Source: Kordiimonas laminariae
GTDB taxonomy: Bacteria; Pseudomonadota; Alphaproteobacteria; Sphingomonadales; Kordiimonadaceae
Reading direction: 5' to 3'
Assembly (NCBI RefSeq): GCF_023008165.1
Contig: NZ_JAKQZA010000005.1
Location: 62,001-126,000 of the forward strand
DNA length: 64,000 bases
The translations under genes and the position numbers were made by a program. Position 1 is the first letter of the stretch. Every line of letters begins with the position of its first letter. The notes beneath the pieces are model-generated. The model made no database searches, was not told the origin of the DNA, and worked only from the letters and a program-made list of their open reading frames with translations. This document shows, one piece after another, positions 25,409 through 33,968 of this stretch.

Positions 25409-25548
25409 AAAAATGGTTTCACACGCAACCAGTTTGGCTTTAGGTCGCGGAAACCCCTGAGGAAATATCACTTGATTTTCCCCATAAAAATGCTTCAAAC
25501 TCAAATCGCGAGCTATCGAGAAATGCGTTTGCAGCTTCATTAAATTGT

Positions 25549-25610
25549 GGTGGTGCCAGCCACCCGTGAAAAGGCTCAGCCAGTTACGGTTTGCCTAGAG
25601 ACCATTCACG
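25549..25610. ncRNA. Candidate structured RNA in the fdxA-carD spacer
   Basis: A hairpin GGTGG-TGCCAG-CCACC (25549-25564) is followed directly by a second stem, CGTGAA (25565-25570) with TTCACG (25605-25610), enclosing AGGC/GCCT (25572-25575 with 25593-25596). Two adjacent stems in a gene-free region suggest structured RNA. I recognise no known family, and the transcribed strand is not decided. Confidence 0.25.
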
Positions 25611-25705
25611 TCATTGAGAATGACTATAACATAAATTTCATAAAAAAAGTAGCCCTAAGGCCAGCTTTTCTGCGTTTTTTGAGCATTTACTCATAAAAAC
25701 ACAAA

Positions 25706-25728
25706 AGCCGAAGAAATACTCTCCGGCT
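25706..25728 (-). terminator. Intrinsic terminator of fdxA
   Basis: On the minus strand AGCCGGAGA pairs with TCTTCGGCT (one G-T pair) around a 5-nt loop, then TTTTGTGTTTTT follows. It lies about 50 bp after the fdxA stop. Confidence 0.75.
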
Positions 25729-25779
25729 TTTTTTGTAATAATATTAGCCTGTTAACAGACGCGCTCAAACCTTTGTGAT

Positions 25780-26115
25780 TTAATCGCCTTCCCCAGGGTT
25801 TTCTGAAAGTAATTCAGTTTTACCGTCTTTTTTGGCCCAATCGTCAGCATCTGGCATCGGATCTTTCTTAACGGTGATATTTGGCCATTCTTCAGAGAAC
25901 TTAGTATTAACTTCCAGCCAATATTCCAAACCATCTTCTGTATCAGGCAAAATAGCTTCCGCAGGGCATTCTGGCTCACACACCCCACAATCGATACATT
26001 CGTTCGGATTAATCACCAATGTGTTCTCACCCTCATAGAAACAGTCTACAGGACACACTTCTACACAGTCAGTATATTTACAGTTGATGCAGGCCTCAGT
26101 GACAATATAGGTCAC
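25780..26115 (-). CDS. fdxA: Ferredoxin FdxA (7Fe, 3Fe-4S/4Fe-4S)
   Basis: A 111-residue electron carrier. Cysteines at 9, 12, 17, 21 and 25 and at 40, 43, 46 and 50 give the alphaproteobacterial seven-iron pattern ([18 protein letters not shown] and [13 protein letters not shown]), followed by the long acidic C-terminal extension with the conserved [12 protein letters not shown] segment. It acts in the cytoplasm; the specific partner is unknown. In many alphaproteobacteria it sits beside the S4/SUV3 genes and carD, as here, except that a plus-strand gene now separates it from the S4 gene. A terminator follows. Confidence 0.95.
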   Translation of the reverse strand: MTYIVTEACINCKYTDCVEVCPVDCFYEGENTLVINPNECIDCGVCEPECPAEAILPDTEDGLEYWLEVNTKFSEEWPNITVKKDPMPDADDWAKKDGKTELLSENPGEGD

Positions 26116-26430
26116 GGGGTTTCTCCTTCATTATTCCTAAAACCATCAAGGGTTGGTTTCAGGGCAGTATATGCCTAAAACTGGCTAAAACAGCAATGCC
26201 TTTAGTCAAATATTCCAATCAACTATATGACATATGCCTTTTATTTAAGGCTCTTTTGCTGACTTAACAGGGAAAAAGCAAGCATCTTGCGGCTCATTTT
26301 TTCTTAACTGTCACACCATAAAACCCAGATATATTCGAAACTTCAGATTGAGGTCCGATAGTGGCCAGCGCCCAGAGATAGACTCACTTACGAAAGGAAA
26401 GCAACTAAACCACCAAACTGGAATTCAAGT
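26116..26430. other. 315-bp divergent spacer between fdxA and the ICL/PEP-mutase-family gene
   Basis: No coding frame of note. A short inverted repeat AAACCA/TGGTTT lies about 25-45 bp upstream of fdxA, and a TATACT -10-like hexamer is present on the minus strand without a good -35. The rest is AT-rich and shows nothing I can name. Confidence 0.5.
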
Positions 26431-27195
26431 ATGACACATGCACTAAAATATCATCACTTCAAAACCCTACATCAACAAGAGCAACCATTTCAGCTCTATA
26501 ATATATGGGATGCAGGAAGTGCTAAGGCACTTGAAGCCACAGGTACGCAGGCTATTGCCACAAGCAGCGCCGCAGTTGCCATGGCGCAAGGATATGAAGA
26601 CGGCGAATATATGCCCTTTGCGGACCTTCTTAGAACAGCACAACAAATTGCCACATGTAGTGATCTGCCATGTTCCGTTGATTTTGAAGCTGGTTACACA
26701 CAATCTGACAAAGAACTCGCAGCAAATACTAAAGCTCTTCTTGAAGCTGGTATCATCGGCATTAATTTTGAGGACTGGGATAAATCTGAAAGTAAATTAA
26801 GGCCCGCTGAAGAACAAATCTCCAGAATCCGTGCCATCAAACAAACATCCGACAAGCTTGACCTACCCCTTTTCATCAACGCCCGAACGGACTTATTTCT
26901 CAGGGAGAGTAATCCAAACAATCATCAAAACCTGTTAGAGGAAGCAATTGAACGCGCTCATGCTTACAAGGAGGCTGGTGCTGAATGTTTCTTCGCGCCC
27001 TGCCTGAATGACCCAGCGCTGATTAAAGAGCTATGCGAAAAAAGCCCCATCCCCATAAACATCATGATGATGGAGGGTGCCCCAACAAAAGTCGAGCTAG
27101 CGGAATTAGGAGTGAAGCGTATCAGCTTTGGATTCGCACCTTATCTGGAGGCTATGGCTGGCATTAAGAAAGCTGCGAGAGCTTTTATGGCCTAA
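26431..27195 (+). CDS. Isocitrate lyase/PEP mutase family protein
   Basis: A 254-residue TIM-barrel protein of the isocitrate lyase/phosphoenolpyruvate mutase superfamily. The opening FQLYNIWDAGSAKALEATG, the metal-binding SVDFEAGYTQ and GINFEDWD segments and INARTDLFL identify it. The catalytic KKCGH loop of true isocitrate lyases is absent, so the protein belongs to the short, mostly uncharacterised group that probably cleaves or forms a C-C or P-C bond in a 2-oxo acid. It stands alone on the plus strand; its last 4 bp overlap the convergent S4 gene. Confidence 0.85.
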   Translation: MTHALKYHHFKTLHQQEQPFQLYNIWDAGSAKALEATGTQAIATSSAAVAMAQGYEDGEYMPFADLLRTAQQIATCSDLPCSVDFEAGYTQSDKELAANTKALLEAGIIGINFEDWDKSESKLRPAEEQISRIRAIKQTSDKLDLPLFINARTDLFLRESNPNNHQNLLEEAIERAHAYKEAGAECFFAPCLNDPALIKELCEKSPIPINIMMMEGAPTKVELAELGVKRISFGFAPYLEAMAGIKKAARAFMA

Positions 27196-27584
27196 CGATC
27201 CATCAGTTTATCAATAGCACGCCGTTCGGCTTTTGTCGGGCGGCCAGCGCCTGCTTCCCGTGTTGCGCCCTGCGGCTCAAAAGCTTGCTGTTCTTTTGGT
27301 ATGGGTGGCGGAGTGAGATCTTCGTAAAGCGCTTGTGCTTCTGGTGCAGGACCACGACGTACACCAGGCGCGATCATTTTAATGACCTTAATCTCATTCT
27401 CTTTTGGGAATGTCAGCACATCGCCAGTTTTGATGGTAACGCTGGCTTTCGAGATATGAGAACCATTCAGGCGCACTTTACCAGTTTTACAAACCTTGCC
27501 GGCCAAAGTGCGGGTTTTAAAAAAACGGGCGTGCCACAGCCATTTATCAAGCCGTATCTTTTCGCCCGTTTCTTCAAAATTCAT
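27192..27584 (-). CDS. S4-domain RNA-binding protein (HslR/Hsp15-like)
   Basis: A 130-residue protein. The N-terminal S4 domain spans about residues 9-70 (IRLDKWLWHARFFKTRTLAGKVCKTGKVRLNG in part), the pattern of the heat-shock protein Hsp15, which binds stalled 50S subunits carrying nascent chains. The C-terminus is Pro-rich then basic (GRPTKAERRAIDKL), as in Hsp15. It follows the SUV3-like helicase gene by 12 bp, so an RNA-metabolism operon is likely. Confidence 0.87.
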   Translation of the reverse strand: MNFEETGEKIRLDKWLWHARFFKTRTLAGKVCKTGKVRLNGSHISKASVTIKTGDVLTFPKENEIKVIKMIAPGVRRGPAPEAQALYEDLTPPPIPKEQQAFEPQGATREAGAGRPTKAERRAIDKLMDR

Positions 27585-27596
27585 TATGCGCCAGAC

Positions 27597-30455
27597 TTAC
27601 TTTTTAGTCAGAGCGTCTTTAAGGCCTGCAAGTGCCGCAAACGGCGAATCAGGGTCTGCCTGCTTTTCACGCTTAGGCGGACGTGCTGAATGAGTGCGTG
27701 GGCCAGATGGCTTACCACCTTTGCCTTTACCCTTAGGACCACGGCCTTTACCTTGAGGTTTACCGCCGTCGCGGTTGCCTTGAGGGCGACCACCAGCACG
27801 CGGCTTGCGCTTCGGTGCCCACTGGAAGAAAAAGCGTTCAACCAGTTCTTCTTCAACGGATACTTCCTCAGTGTTTTCCTCAGCAGGCGCTTCAGCAGTT
27901 TCAGCTTTTGCTTCTTCAGCCGGAGCCTCTACCGCCTCAGGAGCAGTTTCCTCAGCAGGCTTTTCTTCGCCTTCTACAGGCGTTTCTGCATCCGCTTCAG
28001 CTTTTGGCTCTTCAGCTTTCGGCTCAGGCGCGATTTTACGAACTTCATGCTTATAGCCAGCCGCCTTCATCACATCTGCGAAATCTTCACCCGACAGGCC
28101 AACAAGGCCCATAATCTCAGGTGTTACTTCAAACCATTCAACATTCTGGCCAAGCGGGCGCACAGCATCAGCCAAACGCTCAAGCATATCCATGCGAACA
28201 GCTTTTTTGCCAACCGGCACGAAACCAGCAAGTTCATAGAACTCATCAGGTGCTGTTGTTTCTGTTTCCACCCAAACCATGCCCGGTGTCGGGATTGTAG
28301 GCAGTGCAGAAATTTTACCAGCCATTGCCCACATCAGCAGGCGCAGCTCTGTTGCATGTGGCTTCATCACAAGCGGCATATAAAGGCTGGATGCACCAAT
28401 ACGAATACCAAAACGGCGAAGTCCTTTACGAGCTTCCTGATCAAGCTGACGCAGATCACCATCCACATTCTTACGAGACATTACACCGTAATTCTCTAGA
28501 AGGCGGAAAGCCACACCTCGCGCAAGGCCAGTAAGCGGCGCTGCATCTTCAGGCGCTTCCACTTCACCGTTCAGTTCCTGTGCAAGCTTCACAAGCGGCT
28601 CAAGCTTTTCAGCGATCCGCGTATCCAGCCATTCCTGCGTTTTGGAGAGAACAAGTTCAGCGTTTTCACCAGTTAGCAACGTGTTTGCCACAAGCTTCAC
28701 ACGCGGGCCGAAAAGAGCACCACTATCATGAACAGTTGCAACAGGTGCGCCTTCCCACATTAGCTTCGGGAATGCGAGGCCTTCCTCAAAATTGAACTCA
28801 AGTGTTTTCACACCGATGTTTGCAAACAGTTTTGCACGGCGTGTCAGTTCAGCCTGCAGTGCCTGCTCGGCAGCTGCTTTGAGGGTCTTCTGGTCGTCAC
28901 GAGCTGCGCCCGGTTCAACACGGAAAGAGAAACCATTTAGTTCACCGATTTCGTGTCCTTCGACAGAAACCTTATTTGTATCGTTATCGATGCTCACGCT
29001 GAGTTCGCCCCTTTGCCTGAGCGAGCGCATGAGGACAGCCGTACGGCGATCCACAAAACGCTGGGTTAATTTTTCATGCAGCGCATCAGATAATTTATCT
29101 TCCACACTACGCGTTACATGTGCCCAGTGGGCACTATCCTGTAGCCAGTTTTTCCGCTGAGAAACATATGTCCAGATGCGGATACTAGCGATTCGACCGG
29201 CCAAGGTATCTATATCACCGTGGCAGTTGTCAAGCCGCTTAACCTGCTTAGCGACCCAATCATGCGGAATTCTGCCCGCCGGGCCCATTAAATCCACATA
29301 AATTCGTCTGAGCAGGCTTATATGATCTTCTTGTGACAATTTTCTGAAATCAGGAATTTGGCAAACATTCCAAAGCCTTTCCACAGATTCCGGATTATTG
29401 GCGAGCCGTGCAATCTCTTCATCTTCACCGAGAACCTTCAGTGCCCGATAATCTGTAGCTTCACGGGTTCTATGAAGGCCATCTGTCGTCGCAGGTTCAT
29501 CAAGAGAGCGTAAAAGCCGGGGAATCGACGCATAGCTAAGCCTGTGATTACGCCAGAAAATTCGCTTAACAGGTTCAAACTGATGCTCTTCGATCTGGGC
29601 AACCATCATTGGGTCCATGGCGTCGCCCTCACCACCGCCGAGAGTAGAGAACGTGCCGTCTTTCTTATAGCGGCCTGCACGACCTGCTATCTGGCCAGCC
29701 TCTGCCGCTGTCAGGTCCCGGAACGTGCGGCCATCAAATTTTTGTAATCCAGCGAAGGCCACATGACCTACATCAAGGTTCAGCCCCATACCAATGGCGT
29801 CAGTTGCCACCAAATGATCCACTTCGCCTGACTGGTACATTTCCACCTGCGCATTTCGGGTACGCGGGCTAAGCGCACCCATCACAATTGCAGCCCCACC
29901 TTTTTGACGCTTAATAAGCTCTGCCATGCCGTACACATCACTTGAGGAAAACCCGACAATTGCACTGCGGCGTGGCATCCGAGTGATTTTTGTTGGTCGG
30001 ATATGAGACAAGTTAGAAAAGCGCGGGCGCGTAAGAATTTCTGCTTCCGGGATCAGCCGCTGAATAAGATGGCGCATTGTCTCAGCACCCAAAAACAGCG
30101 TTTCATGTTTGCCCCGGGAATGAAGAAGATGTTCGGTGAAAATATATCCACGCTGCGGATCAGCGGCCATTTGTATCTCATCAATGGCAACAAAATCAGT
30201 AGTGCTGTAACGCGGCATTGCCTCCGCCGTACACATAAAGTAACGAGCGCCTTCCGGTACAATTCGTTCTTCCCCGGTTAGAAGCGCAACCTGATTCTTA
30301 CCTTTAACGGCCACCACACGGTCATAAACTTCACGCGCGAGCAGTCGCAGCGGGAAGCCCATGACACCGCTGGAGTAAGCAAGCATACGCTCCACCGCAT
30401 AGTGGGTTTTCCCTGTATTCGTAGGCCCAAGAACCGCTTTGATAATGCCTGCCAT
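27597..30455 (-). CDS. SUV3-like ATP-dependent RNA helicase with acidic and basic C-terminal tail
   Basis: A 952-residue superfamily 2 helicase related to mitochondrial SUV3. The ATG at 30455 opens with the core (MAGIIKAVLGPTNTGKT, Walker A at 10-17) and has GAGAG upstream; an earlier TTG-type frame start has no support. Motif II is DEIQM (92-96), motif VI QIAGRAGRYKKDG. After the SUV3-type middle region comes a long low-complexity part: alternating Glu/Ala/Pro (about 800-875), then a basic Gly/Lys/Arg tail (RAGGRPQGNRDGGKPQGKG and on). SUV3 helicases unwind RNA 3'-5' for degradation. Downstream is the S4 gene. Confidence 0.88.
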   Translation of the reverse strand: MAGIIKAVLGPTNTGKTHYAVERMLAYSSGVMGFPLRLLAREVYDRVVAVKGKNQVALLTGEERIVPEGARYFMCTAEAMPRYSTTDFVAIDEIQMAADPQRGYIFTEHLLHSRGKHETLFLGAETMRHLIQRLIPEAEILTRPRFSNLSHIRPTKITRMPRRSAIVGFSSSDVYGMAELIKRQKGGAAIVMGALSPRTRNAQVEMYQSGEVDHLVATDAIGMGLNLDVGHVAFAGLQKFDGRTFRDLTAAEAGQIAGRAGRYKKDGTFSTLGGGEGDAMDPMMVAQIEEHQFEPVKRIFWRNHRLSYASIPRLLRSLDEPATTDGLHRTREATDYRALKVLGEDEEIARLANNPESVERLWNVCQIPDFRKLSQEDHISLLRRIYVDLMGPAGRIPHDWVAKQVKRLDNCHGDIDTLAGRIASIRIWTYVSQRKNWLQDSAHWAHVTRSVEDKLSDALHEKLTQRFVDRRTAVLMRSLRQRGELSVSIDNDTNKVSVEGHEIGELNGFSFRVEPGAARDDQKTLKAAAEQALQAELTRRAKLFANIGVKTLEFNFEEGLAFPKLMWEGAPVATVHDSGALFGPRVKLVANTLLTGENAELVLSKTQEWLDTRIAEKLEPLVKLAQELNGEVEAPEDAAPLTGLARGVAFRLLENYGVMSRKNVDGDLRQLDQEARKGLRRFGIRIGASSLYMPLVMKPHATELRLLMWAMAGKISALPTIPTPGMVWVETETTAPDEFYELAGFVPVGKKAVRMDMLERLADAVRPLGQNVEWFEVTPEIMGLVGLSGEDFADVMKAAGYKHEVRKIAPEPKAEEPKAEADAETPVEGEEKPAEETAPEAVEAPAEEAKAETAEAPAEENTEEVSVEEELVERFFFQWAPKRKPRAGGRPQGNRDGGKPQGKGRGPKGKGKGGKPSGPRTHSARPPKREKQADPDSPFAALAGLKDALTKK

Positions 30456-30594
30456 AATACTCTCGCTGGCTGAAAACTGAAGCGTCGTTGATATCGTTCC
30501 ACGGATAGATTGCCAAGCCAAGAATCACCAAAGCGTGATTCTCATAACGGTTTATTTATGTATGATAGCGTCAGTTATTTCAGGGGAGGGAAAT

Positions 30595-32334
30595 ATGTCA
30601 GTTAAGAAACACACACCTAAAACGCTTGATCGCCGTGCTTTTCTGCGCTCTGCAGCCGCAACGGGCGCTGTTGCCGCTACTGGGGCTGTGCTTGCCCAAG
30701 AAGGGAATGCACCGCTTGAGAAGCCGGCAGACCTCAATTACGCAGAGAAAATACTCGGCCTCACATATACTGACGACGAACGCGCCACGATTTATGATGG
30801 TCTGGAAGGCGTAGTAGACCGTGTACGCCTACGCCGGGCCAATGCACCACTACAAAATGAAGATGCCCCGGCGCTGACATTTGACCCACGCCTGCCAGGG
30901 AAAACCTACCCAGCACAGGAAAATAAGATAGCGCTCGCTAATAGAAGCGCAGGTAATCTGCCTAAAAAAGATGAAGATATCGCCTTCGCTCCACTCTGGA
31001 AGCAATCAGAATGGATACGTACTGGCAAAATTTCTTCCGTACGCCTAACAGAGATTTACTTAAAGCGTATCAATGAGCTAGCACCTAAGCTCGAATGCTT
31101 TGTAACCGTAATGGCAGATACAGCTCGTAAAGAAGCCCAAATGGCTGACAGAGAAATGTCCGCAGATCAATACCGCGGGCCGCTTCATGGTATTCCTTAT
31201 GCGCTTAAAGATCTCGCAGATACCAAAGGTGTGAAGACAACATGGGGCGCAGAACCATATAAAAACCGCGTACCTGATGAAGATGCTGAGTTGGTAATAC
31301 GCCTGAGAAACGCTGGTGCAGTGCTCCTCGGAAAAACAACACTTGGCGCCCTTGCTTATGGCGACCGCTGGTTTGGTGGCCTCACCCGCAACCCATGGAA
31401 CCTGGAAGAAGGGTCTTCTGGTTCAAGTGCGGGTTCTGCATCTGCCACCGGAGCTGGTCTATGCGGCTTCTCTATTGGTACGGAAACGCTGGGCTCGATT
31501 GTCTCTCCGTCCACGCGCTGTGGTGTAACCGGCCTGAGACCTACCTTCGGCCGCATCCCGCGTTCTGGCGCAATGGCGCTTTGCTGGTCTCTGGATAAGT
31601 TTGGGCCTATCTGCCGAAGTACAGAAGATACTGCACTGGTACTAGCTGCCCTTAACGGGAAAGATGCCGGGGATCCAAGTTCTCTTGATCACGGCTTTAA
31701 CTATAATGCCGAGACTGCCGCTAAAGGTCTAAGAATTGGCTATAATCCTGCCTGGTTTGAAAATGCTACGGACACCGATAAAGCCGTACTCAAAGCCATA
31801 AAAGATATGGGTTTTGAAATGGTTGAAGTAAGCTTGCCGGATATGCCGTATGGCAGCCTGATCACCACCCTCGAAGTGGAAGGTGCCGCAGCCTTTGAAG
31901 AACTGACGCTTACAGACCGAGATAATCTTCTGAAATGGCAAGCACCACAAGCTTGGCCAAATACCTTCCGCGGCGCACATTTCCTGTCAGCTGTAGAAGC
32001 ATTGCAAGTAGACCGTTTCCGCAGGCAGGTAATGGAGATGATGGATGGTATCTATGAAAAAGTAGATGTGATCATCTCACCAAACTTCGCGGCTGGTCTG
32101 CTCCTGATCACCAACTATACAGGCACACCGTCACTTACACTGCCAATCGCCATGGAAAAACGCCAGGTTACGCAGCGTATCCACGGTCCTGAACTAGCAG
32201 AGGATCGTGCTCCGGTTGATCTACCACACACCATTACAATGTGGGGGAATATGTTCCGTGAAGATCAAATCATCGCGCTTGGCCGGTTGCTCGAAGAAAA
32301 ATTCCGTTTCGATAAAAACCGGCCTTCGCTTTAA
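30595..32334 (+). CDS. Amidase (amidase signature family), Tat-exported
   Basis: A 579-residue Ser-cisSer-Lys hydrolase. The ATG at 30595 follows a strong GGGGAGGG site and starts a twin-arginine signal (LDRRAFLRSAAATGAVAATGAVLA). Catalytic elements: Lys205 in YALKDLADTKG, the Gly/Ser loop GSSGSSAGSASATGAG (about 273-288) and nucleophile Ser301 in GTETLGSI. The usual GTDTGGSIR motif is slightly altered (Leu for Gly, Val for Arg). Tat export implies folding before transport and action outside the cytoplasm. The substrate is unknown. It diverges from the SUV3-like gene and ends at a bidirectional terminator. Confidence 0.88.
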   Translation: MSVKKHTPKTLDRRAFLRSAAATGAVAATGAVLAQEGNAPLEKPADLNYAEKILGLTYTDDERATIYDGLEGVVDRVRLRRANAPLQNEDAPALTFDPRLPGKTYPAQENKIALANRSAGNLPKKDEDIAFAPLWKQSEWIRTGKISSVRLTEIYLKRINELAPKLECFVTVMADTARKEAQMADREMSADQYRGPLHGIPYALKDLADTKGVKTTWGAEPYKNRVPDEDAELVIRLRNAGAVLLGKTTLGALAYGDRWFGGLTRNPWNLEEGSSGSSAGSASATGAGLCGFSIGTETLGSIVSPSTRCGVTGLRPTFGRIPRSGAMALCWSLDKFGPICRSTEDTALVLAALNGKDAGDPSSLDHGFNYNAETAAKGLRIGYNPAWFENATDTDKAVLKAIKDMGFEMVEVSLPDMPYGSLITTLEVEGAAAFEELTLTDRDNLLKWQAPQAWPNTFRGAHFLSAVEALQVDRFRRQVMEMMDGIYEKVDVIISPNFAAGLLLITNYTGTPSLTLPIAMEKRQVTQRIHGPELAEDRAPVDLPHTITMWGNMFREDQIIALGRLLEEKFRFDKNRPSL

Positions 32335-32337
32335 TAC

Positions 32338-32369
32338 AAAAAGGGCAGCCTTAATCGGCTGCCCTTTTT
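32338..32369. terminator. Bidirectional terminator between amidase and AhpD-like genes
   Basis: Stem GGGCAGCC / GGCTGCCC, loop TTAATC, with five A before and five T after. It serves the convergent amidase and carboxymuconolactone-decarboxylase-like genes. Confidence 0.92.
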
Positions 32370-32371
32370 GA

Positions 32372-32950
32372 TTACCCTCTTAACGTAGGTTTTTTCCACG
32401 CCTTGGCTTGTGCAGCTTGATCAAGCGGTGTCTGTGCAATCGCATTTGTGTAATTGCTCATCATCTTAACAGCCAGCCCCAGCACCACTTCAAGGGCGTG
32501 TTTTTCACTGTAACCTGCATCAAAAAAAGCCTTCAATTCAGCTGGCGCCAGGCTTCCTTTTGTACGCACCATATCCCGGGCAAAAATTCTCAGCGCTTCA
32601 TGCTTGGCGTTTGAAAGAGCCCCACCATTTCTAAGCGCTTCAACATCAACCTCCGGCAAGCCTGAGTTTTCAACCAGAATCGTATGCCACGGCATGCAAT
32701 ATTCACAGTTATTTTCAAAGTTTGCAGCTTGGTAGACAATTTGTTGCTCGGCGGCGGTAAAACTACTTTCTCCAAAGGCATCCCAGCCAGCCATATAAGT
32801 TGCAAGCAACCCTTGTGACTGCGCCATTACTTTTTCAACATTCGGAATCAGACCAAAAGCGGCTTTAGCAGCTAACAGATGTTCCTTTGATGCCTCAGGC
32901 GCCGTTGTTTCATCAAAACGGGCAAAAGGTTTAACTTCATAATCAGACAT
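32372..32950 (-). CDS. Carboxymuconolactone decarboxylase family protein (AhpD-like)
   Basis: A 192-residue all-helical protein of the CMD/AhpD superfamily. The redox motif is Cys-x-x-Cys followed by His in NNCEYCMPWH, typical of alkylhydroperoxidase-like members rather than true decarboxylases. The surrounding sequence (AAEQQIVYQAANFENNCEYC and MSNYTNAIAQTPLD) fits the family. It is divergent from an HxlR regulator with a 112-bp spacer, a common arrangement in which the regulator senses electrophiles or quinones and controls the detoxifying CMD protein. Confidence 0.87.
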   Translation of the reverse strand: MSDYEVKPFARFDETTAPEASKEHLLAAKAAFGLIPNVEKVMAQSQGLLATYMAGWDAFGESSFTAAEQQIVYQAANFENNCEYCMPWHTILVENSGLPEVDVEALRNGGALSNAKHEALRIFARDMVRTKGSLAPAELKAFFDAGYSEKHALEVVLGLAVKMMSNYTNAIAQTPLDQAAQAKAWKKPTLRG

Positions 32951-33062
32951 ACATTTATCCTTCTCGGAATTAATAGAGAAACTCTTGTGTTTTAAACCTG
33001 ATCATGAGATTACTTTTATGCAAGTACGCACCTTTTGGTAACTATGAAAAAGGTAAAAGATT

Positions 33063-33452
33063 ATGTATGAGATGCCAAAATCAAAATCTGATGTTGCTGG
33101 CGATGTCTTTTGTGCAAAATGTCCCGCCCGATATCTTATTACCAAGCTCTCCAGCAAGTGGAGCCTGCTCATTATTGATGCGCTGAAAGATGGGCCTATG
33201 CGTAATGGTGAACTTATGAGGTTTATTGACGGCATTTCTCAGAAGATGCTGACCCAGACCATCAAAGAACTTGCGGAAATGAAGCTTGTACACAGAGAAG
33301 ATCACCAAACTATACCGCCTCATGTGGTATATAGCCTGACGCCGCTTGGAGAAGGCTTACAGGAGAAAATCTGCTCGCTTGACCGATGGATCGAAGAGAA
33401 TGTCATTGCGATGGTCGAAGATAATAACTCTATTCCGTTGAAGCTAATCTAG
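33063..33452 (+). CDS. HxlR family transcriptional regulator
   Basis: A 129-residue winged-helix regulator. The HxlR signature is complete: FCAKCPARYLITKLSSKWSLLIIDALKDGPMR in part, then GISQKMLTQTIKELAEMKLVHRE and VVYSLTPLGEGL. Two cysteines (CAKC near residue 17) precede the DNA-binding domain, where sensing cysteines of this family lie. It is divergent from the AhpD-like gene and probably controls it. A candidate operator with ACC-TTTT-GGT core lies at 33022-33045. Confidence 0.9.
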   Translation: MYEMPKSKSDVAGDVFCAKCPARYLITKLSSKWSLLIIDALKDGPMRNGELMRFIDGISQKMLTQTIKELAEMKLVHREDHQTIPPHVVYSLTPLGEGLQEKICSLDRWIEENVIAMVEDNNSIPLKLI

Positions 33453-33481
33453 GCTTAGCACGCTAAAAGGCGCAATAAACC

Positions 33482-33510
33482 TTGACCCTGCTTGGCGAAT
33501 CACATAAGTA
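33482..33510 (+). promoter_or_regulatory. Probable rpmB promoter
   Basis: TTGACC at 33482-33487, a 17-bp spacer and TAAGTA at 33505-33510. Transcription would begin near 33517, leaving a leader of about 85 nt before rpmB that contains the hairpin at 33565-33580. Confidence 0.5.
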
Positions 33511-33564
33511 GCGCGCTATCCGTGCTGATTTTAGCATGTGAGATGTAAACGATCATAAAGATTC

Positions 33565-33580
33565 CAGCGCATAAGCGCTG
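33565..33580 (+). promoter_or_regulatory. Hairpin in the rpmB leader
   Basis: Perfect stem CAGCGC-ATAA-GCGCTG ending 21 bp before the rpmB ATG and just ahead of its GAAGGA ribosome site. It may modulate L28 translation; no known riboswitch or L28 leader motif is recognised. Confidence 0.4.
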
Positions 33581-33601
33581 AGAAAAAGAAGGATAAAGAT
33601 C

Positions 33602-33889
33602 ATGGCTCGCGTATGTGAACTAACTGGTAAAAAAGTAATGACTGGTAACAACGTGTCTCACGCACACAACAAAACTCGTCGTCGCTTTCTACCGAACCTA
33701 ACAAATGTAACTCTTCTTTCTGACACTCTAGGCCGCTCCGTGCGTCTGCGCATTTCTACACACGCGCTACGTTCTGTTGAGCACAACGCTGGCCTGGATA
33801 ACTTCCTTCTTAAAGCTCGCGACGCTGATCTTTCAGCTACAGCGCTGAAGCTGAAGAAAGAAATCAAGAAGAAGCAAGCTGCTGCATAA
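33602..33889 (+). CDS. rpmB: 50S ribosomal protein L28
   Basis: A 95-residue basic ribosomal protein of the large subunit. The N-terminus [21 protein letters not shown] and [11 protein letters not shown] are the L28 signatures; the alphaproteobacterial type lacks the zinc-binding Cys pairs and has a longer basic C-terminus ([14 protein letters not shown]). It is monocistronic between a probable promoter and a strong terminator. Codon choice is strongly biased, as expected for a highly expressed gene. Confidence 0.98.
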   Translation: MARVCELTGKKVMTGNNVSHAHNKTRRRFLPNLTNVTLLSDTLGRSVRLRISTHALRSVEHNAGLDNFLLKARDADLSATALKLKKEIKKKQAAA

Positions 33890-33914
33890 TCAGCACCTTA
33901 CTTTAAGGTTTCAT

Positions 33915-33947
33915 AAGCGCTGCGATGGCAACATCGCGGCGCTTTTT
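33915..33947 (+). terminator. Intrinsic terminator of rpmB
   Basis: A 13-bp stem AAGCGCTGCGATG / CATCGCGGCGCTT with one G-T pair and a GCAA tetraloop, then TTTTT. The plus-strand U-run assigns it to rpmB. Confidence 0.92.
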
Positions 33948-33968
33948 ATTTGTGCAAAGCAAAGATGA

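Larger units (their letters stand above)
25330..25779 (-). other. 450-bp gene-free spacer between fdxA and carD with two structured segments
   Basis: No convincing protein-coding frame is present. It holds a candidate carD leader hairpin (25362-25408), a second structured block (25549-25610) and the fdxA terminator (25706-25728). Such length with paired segments fits a long carD leader or a small RNA encoded between the two genes. Confidence 0.6.

Noticed and set aside
25349-25540. 63-residue minus-strand frame in the carD leader region
   Set aside because: No ribosome site or family resemblance; it overlaps the predicted leader hairpin.
27690-28499. 269-residue plus-strand frame opposite the SUV3-like helicase C-terminus
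   Set aside because: Opposite strand of a clear coding region; composition is Arg/Cys/Phe/Ser-rich with no domain, an artefact of the biased low-complexity tail.
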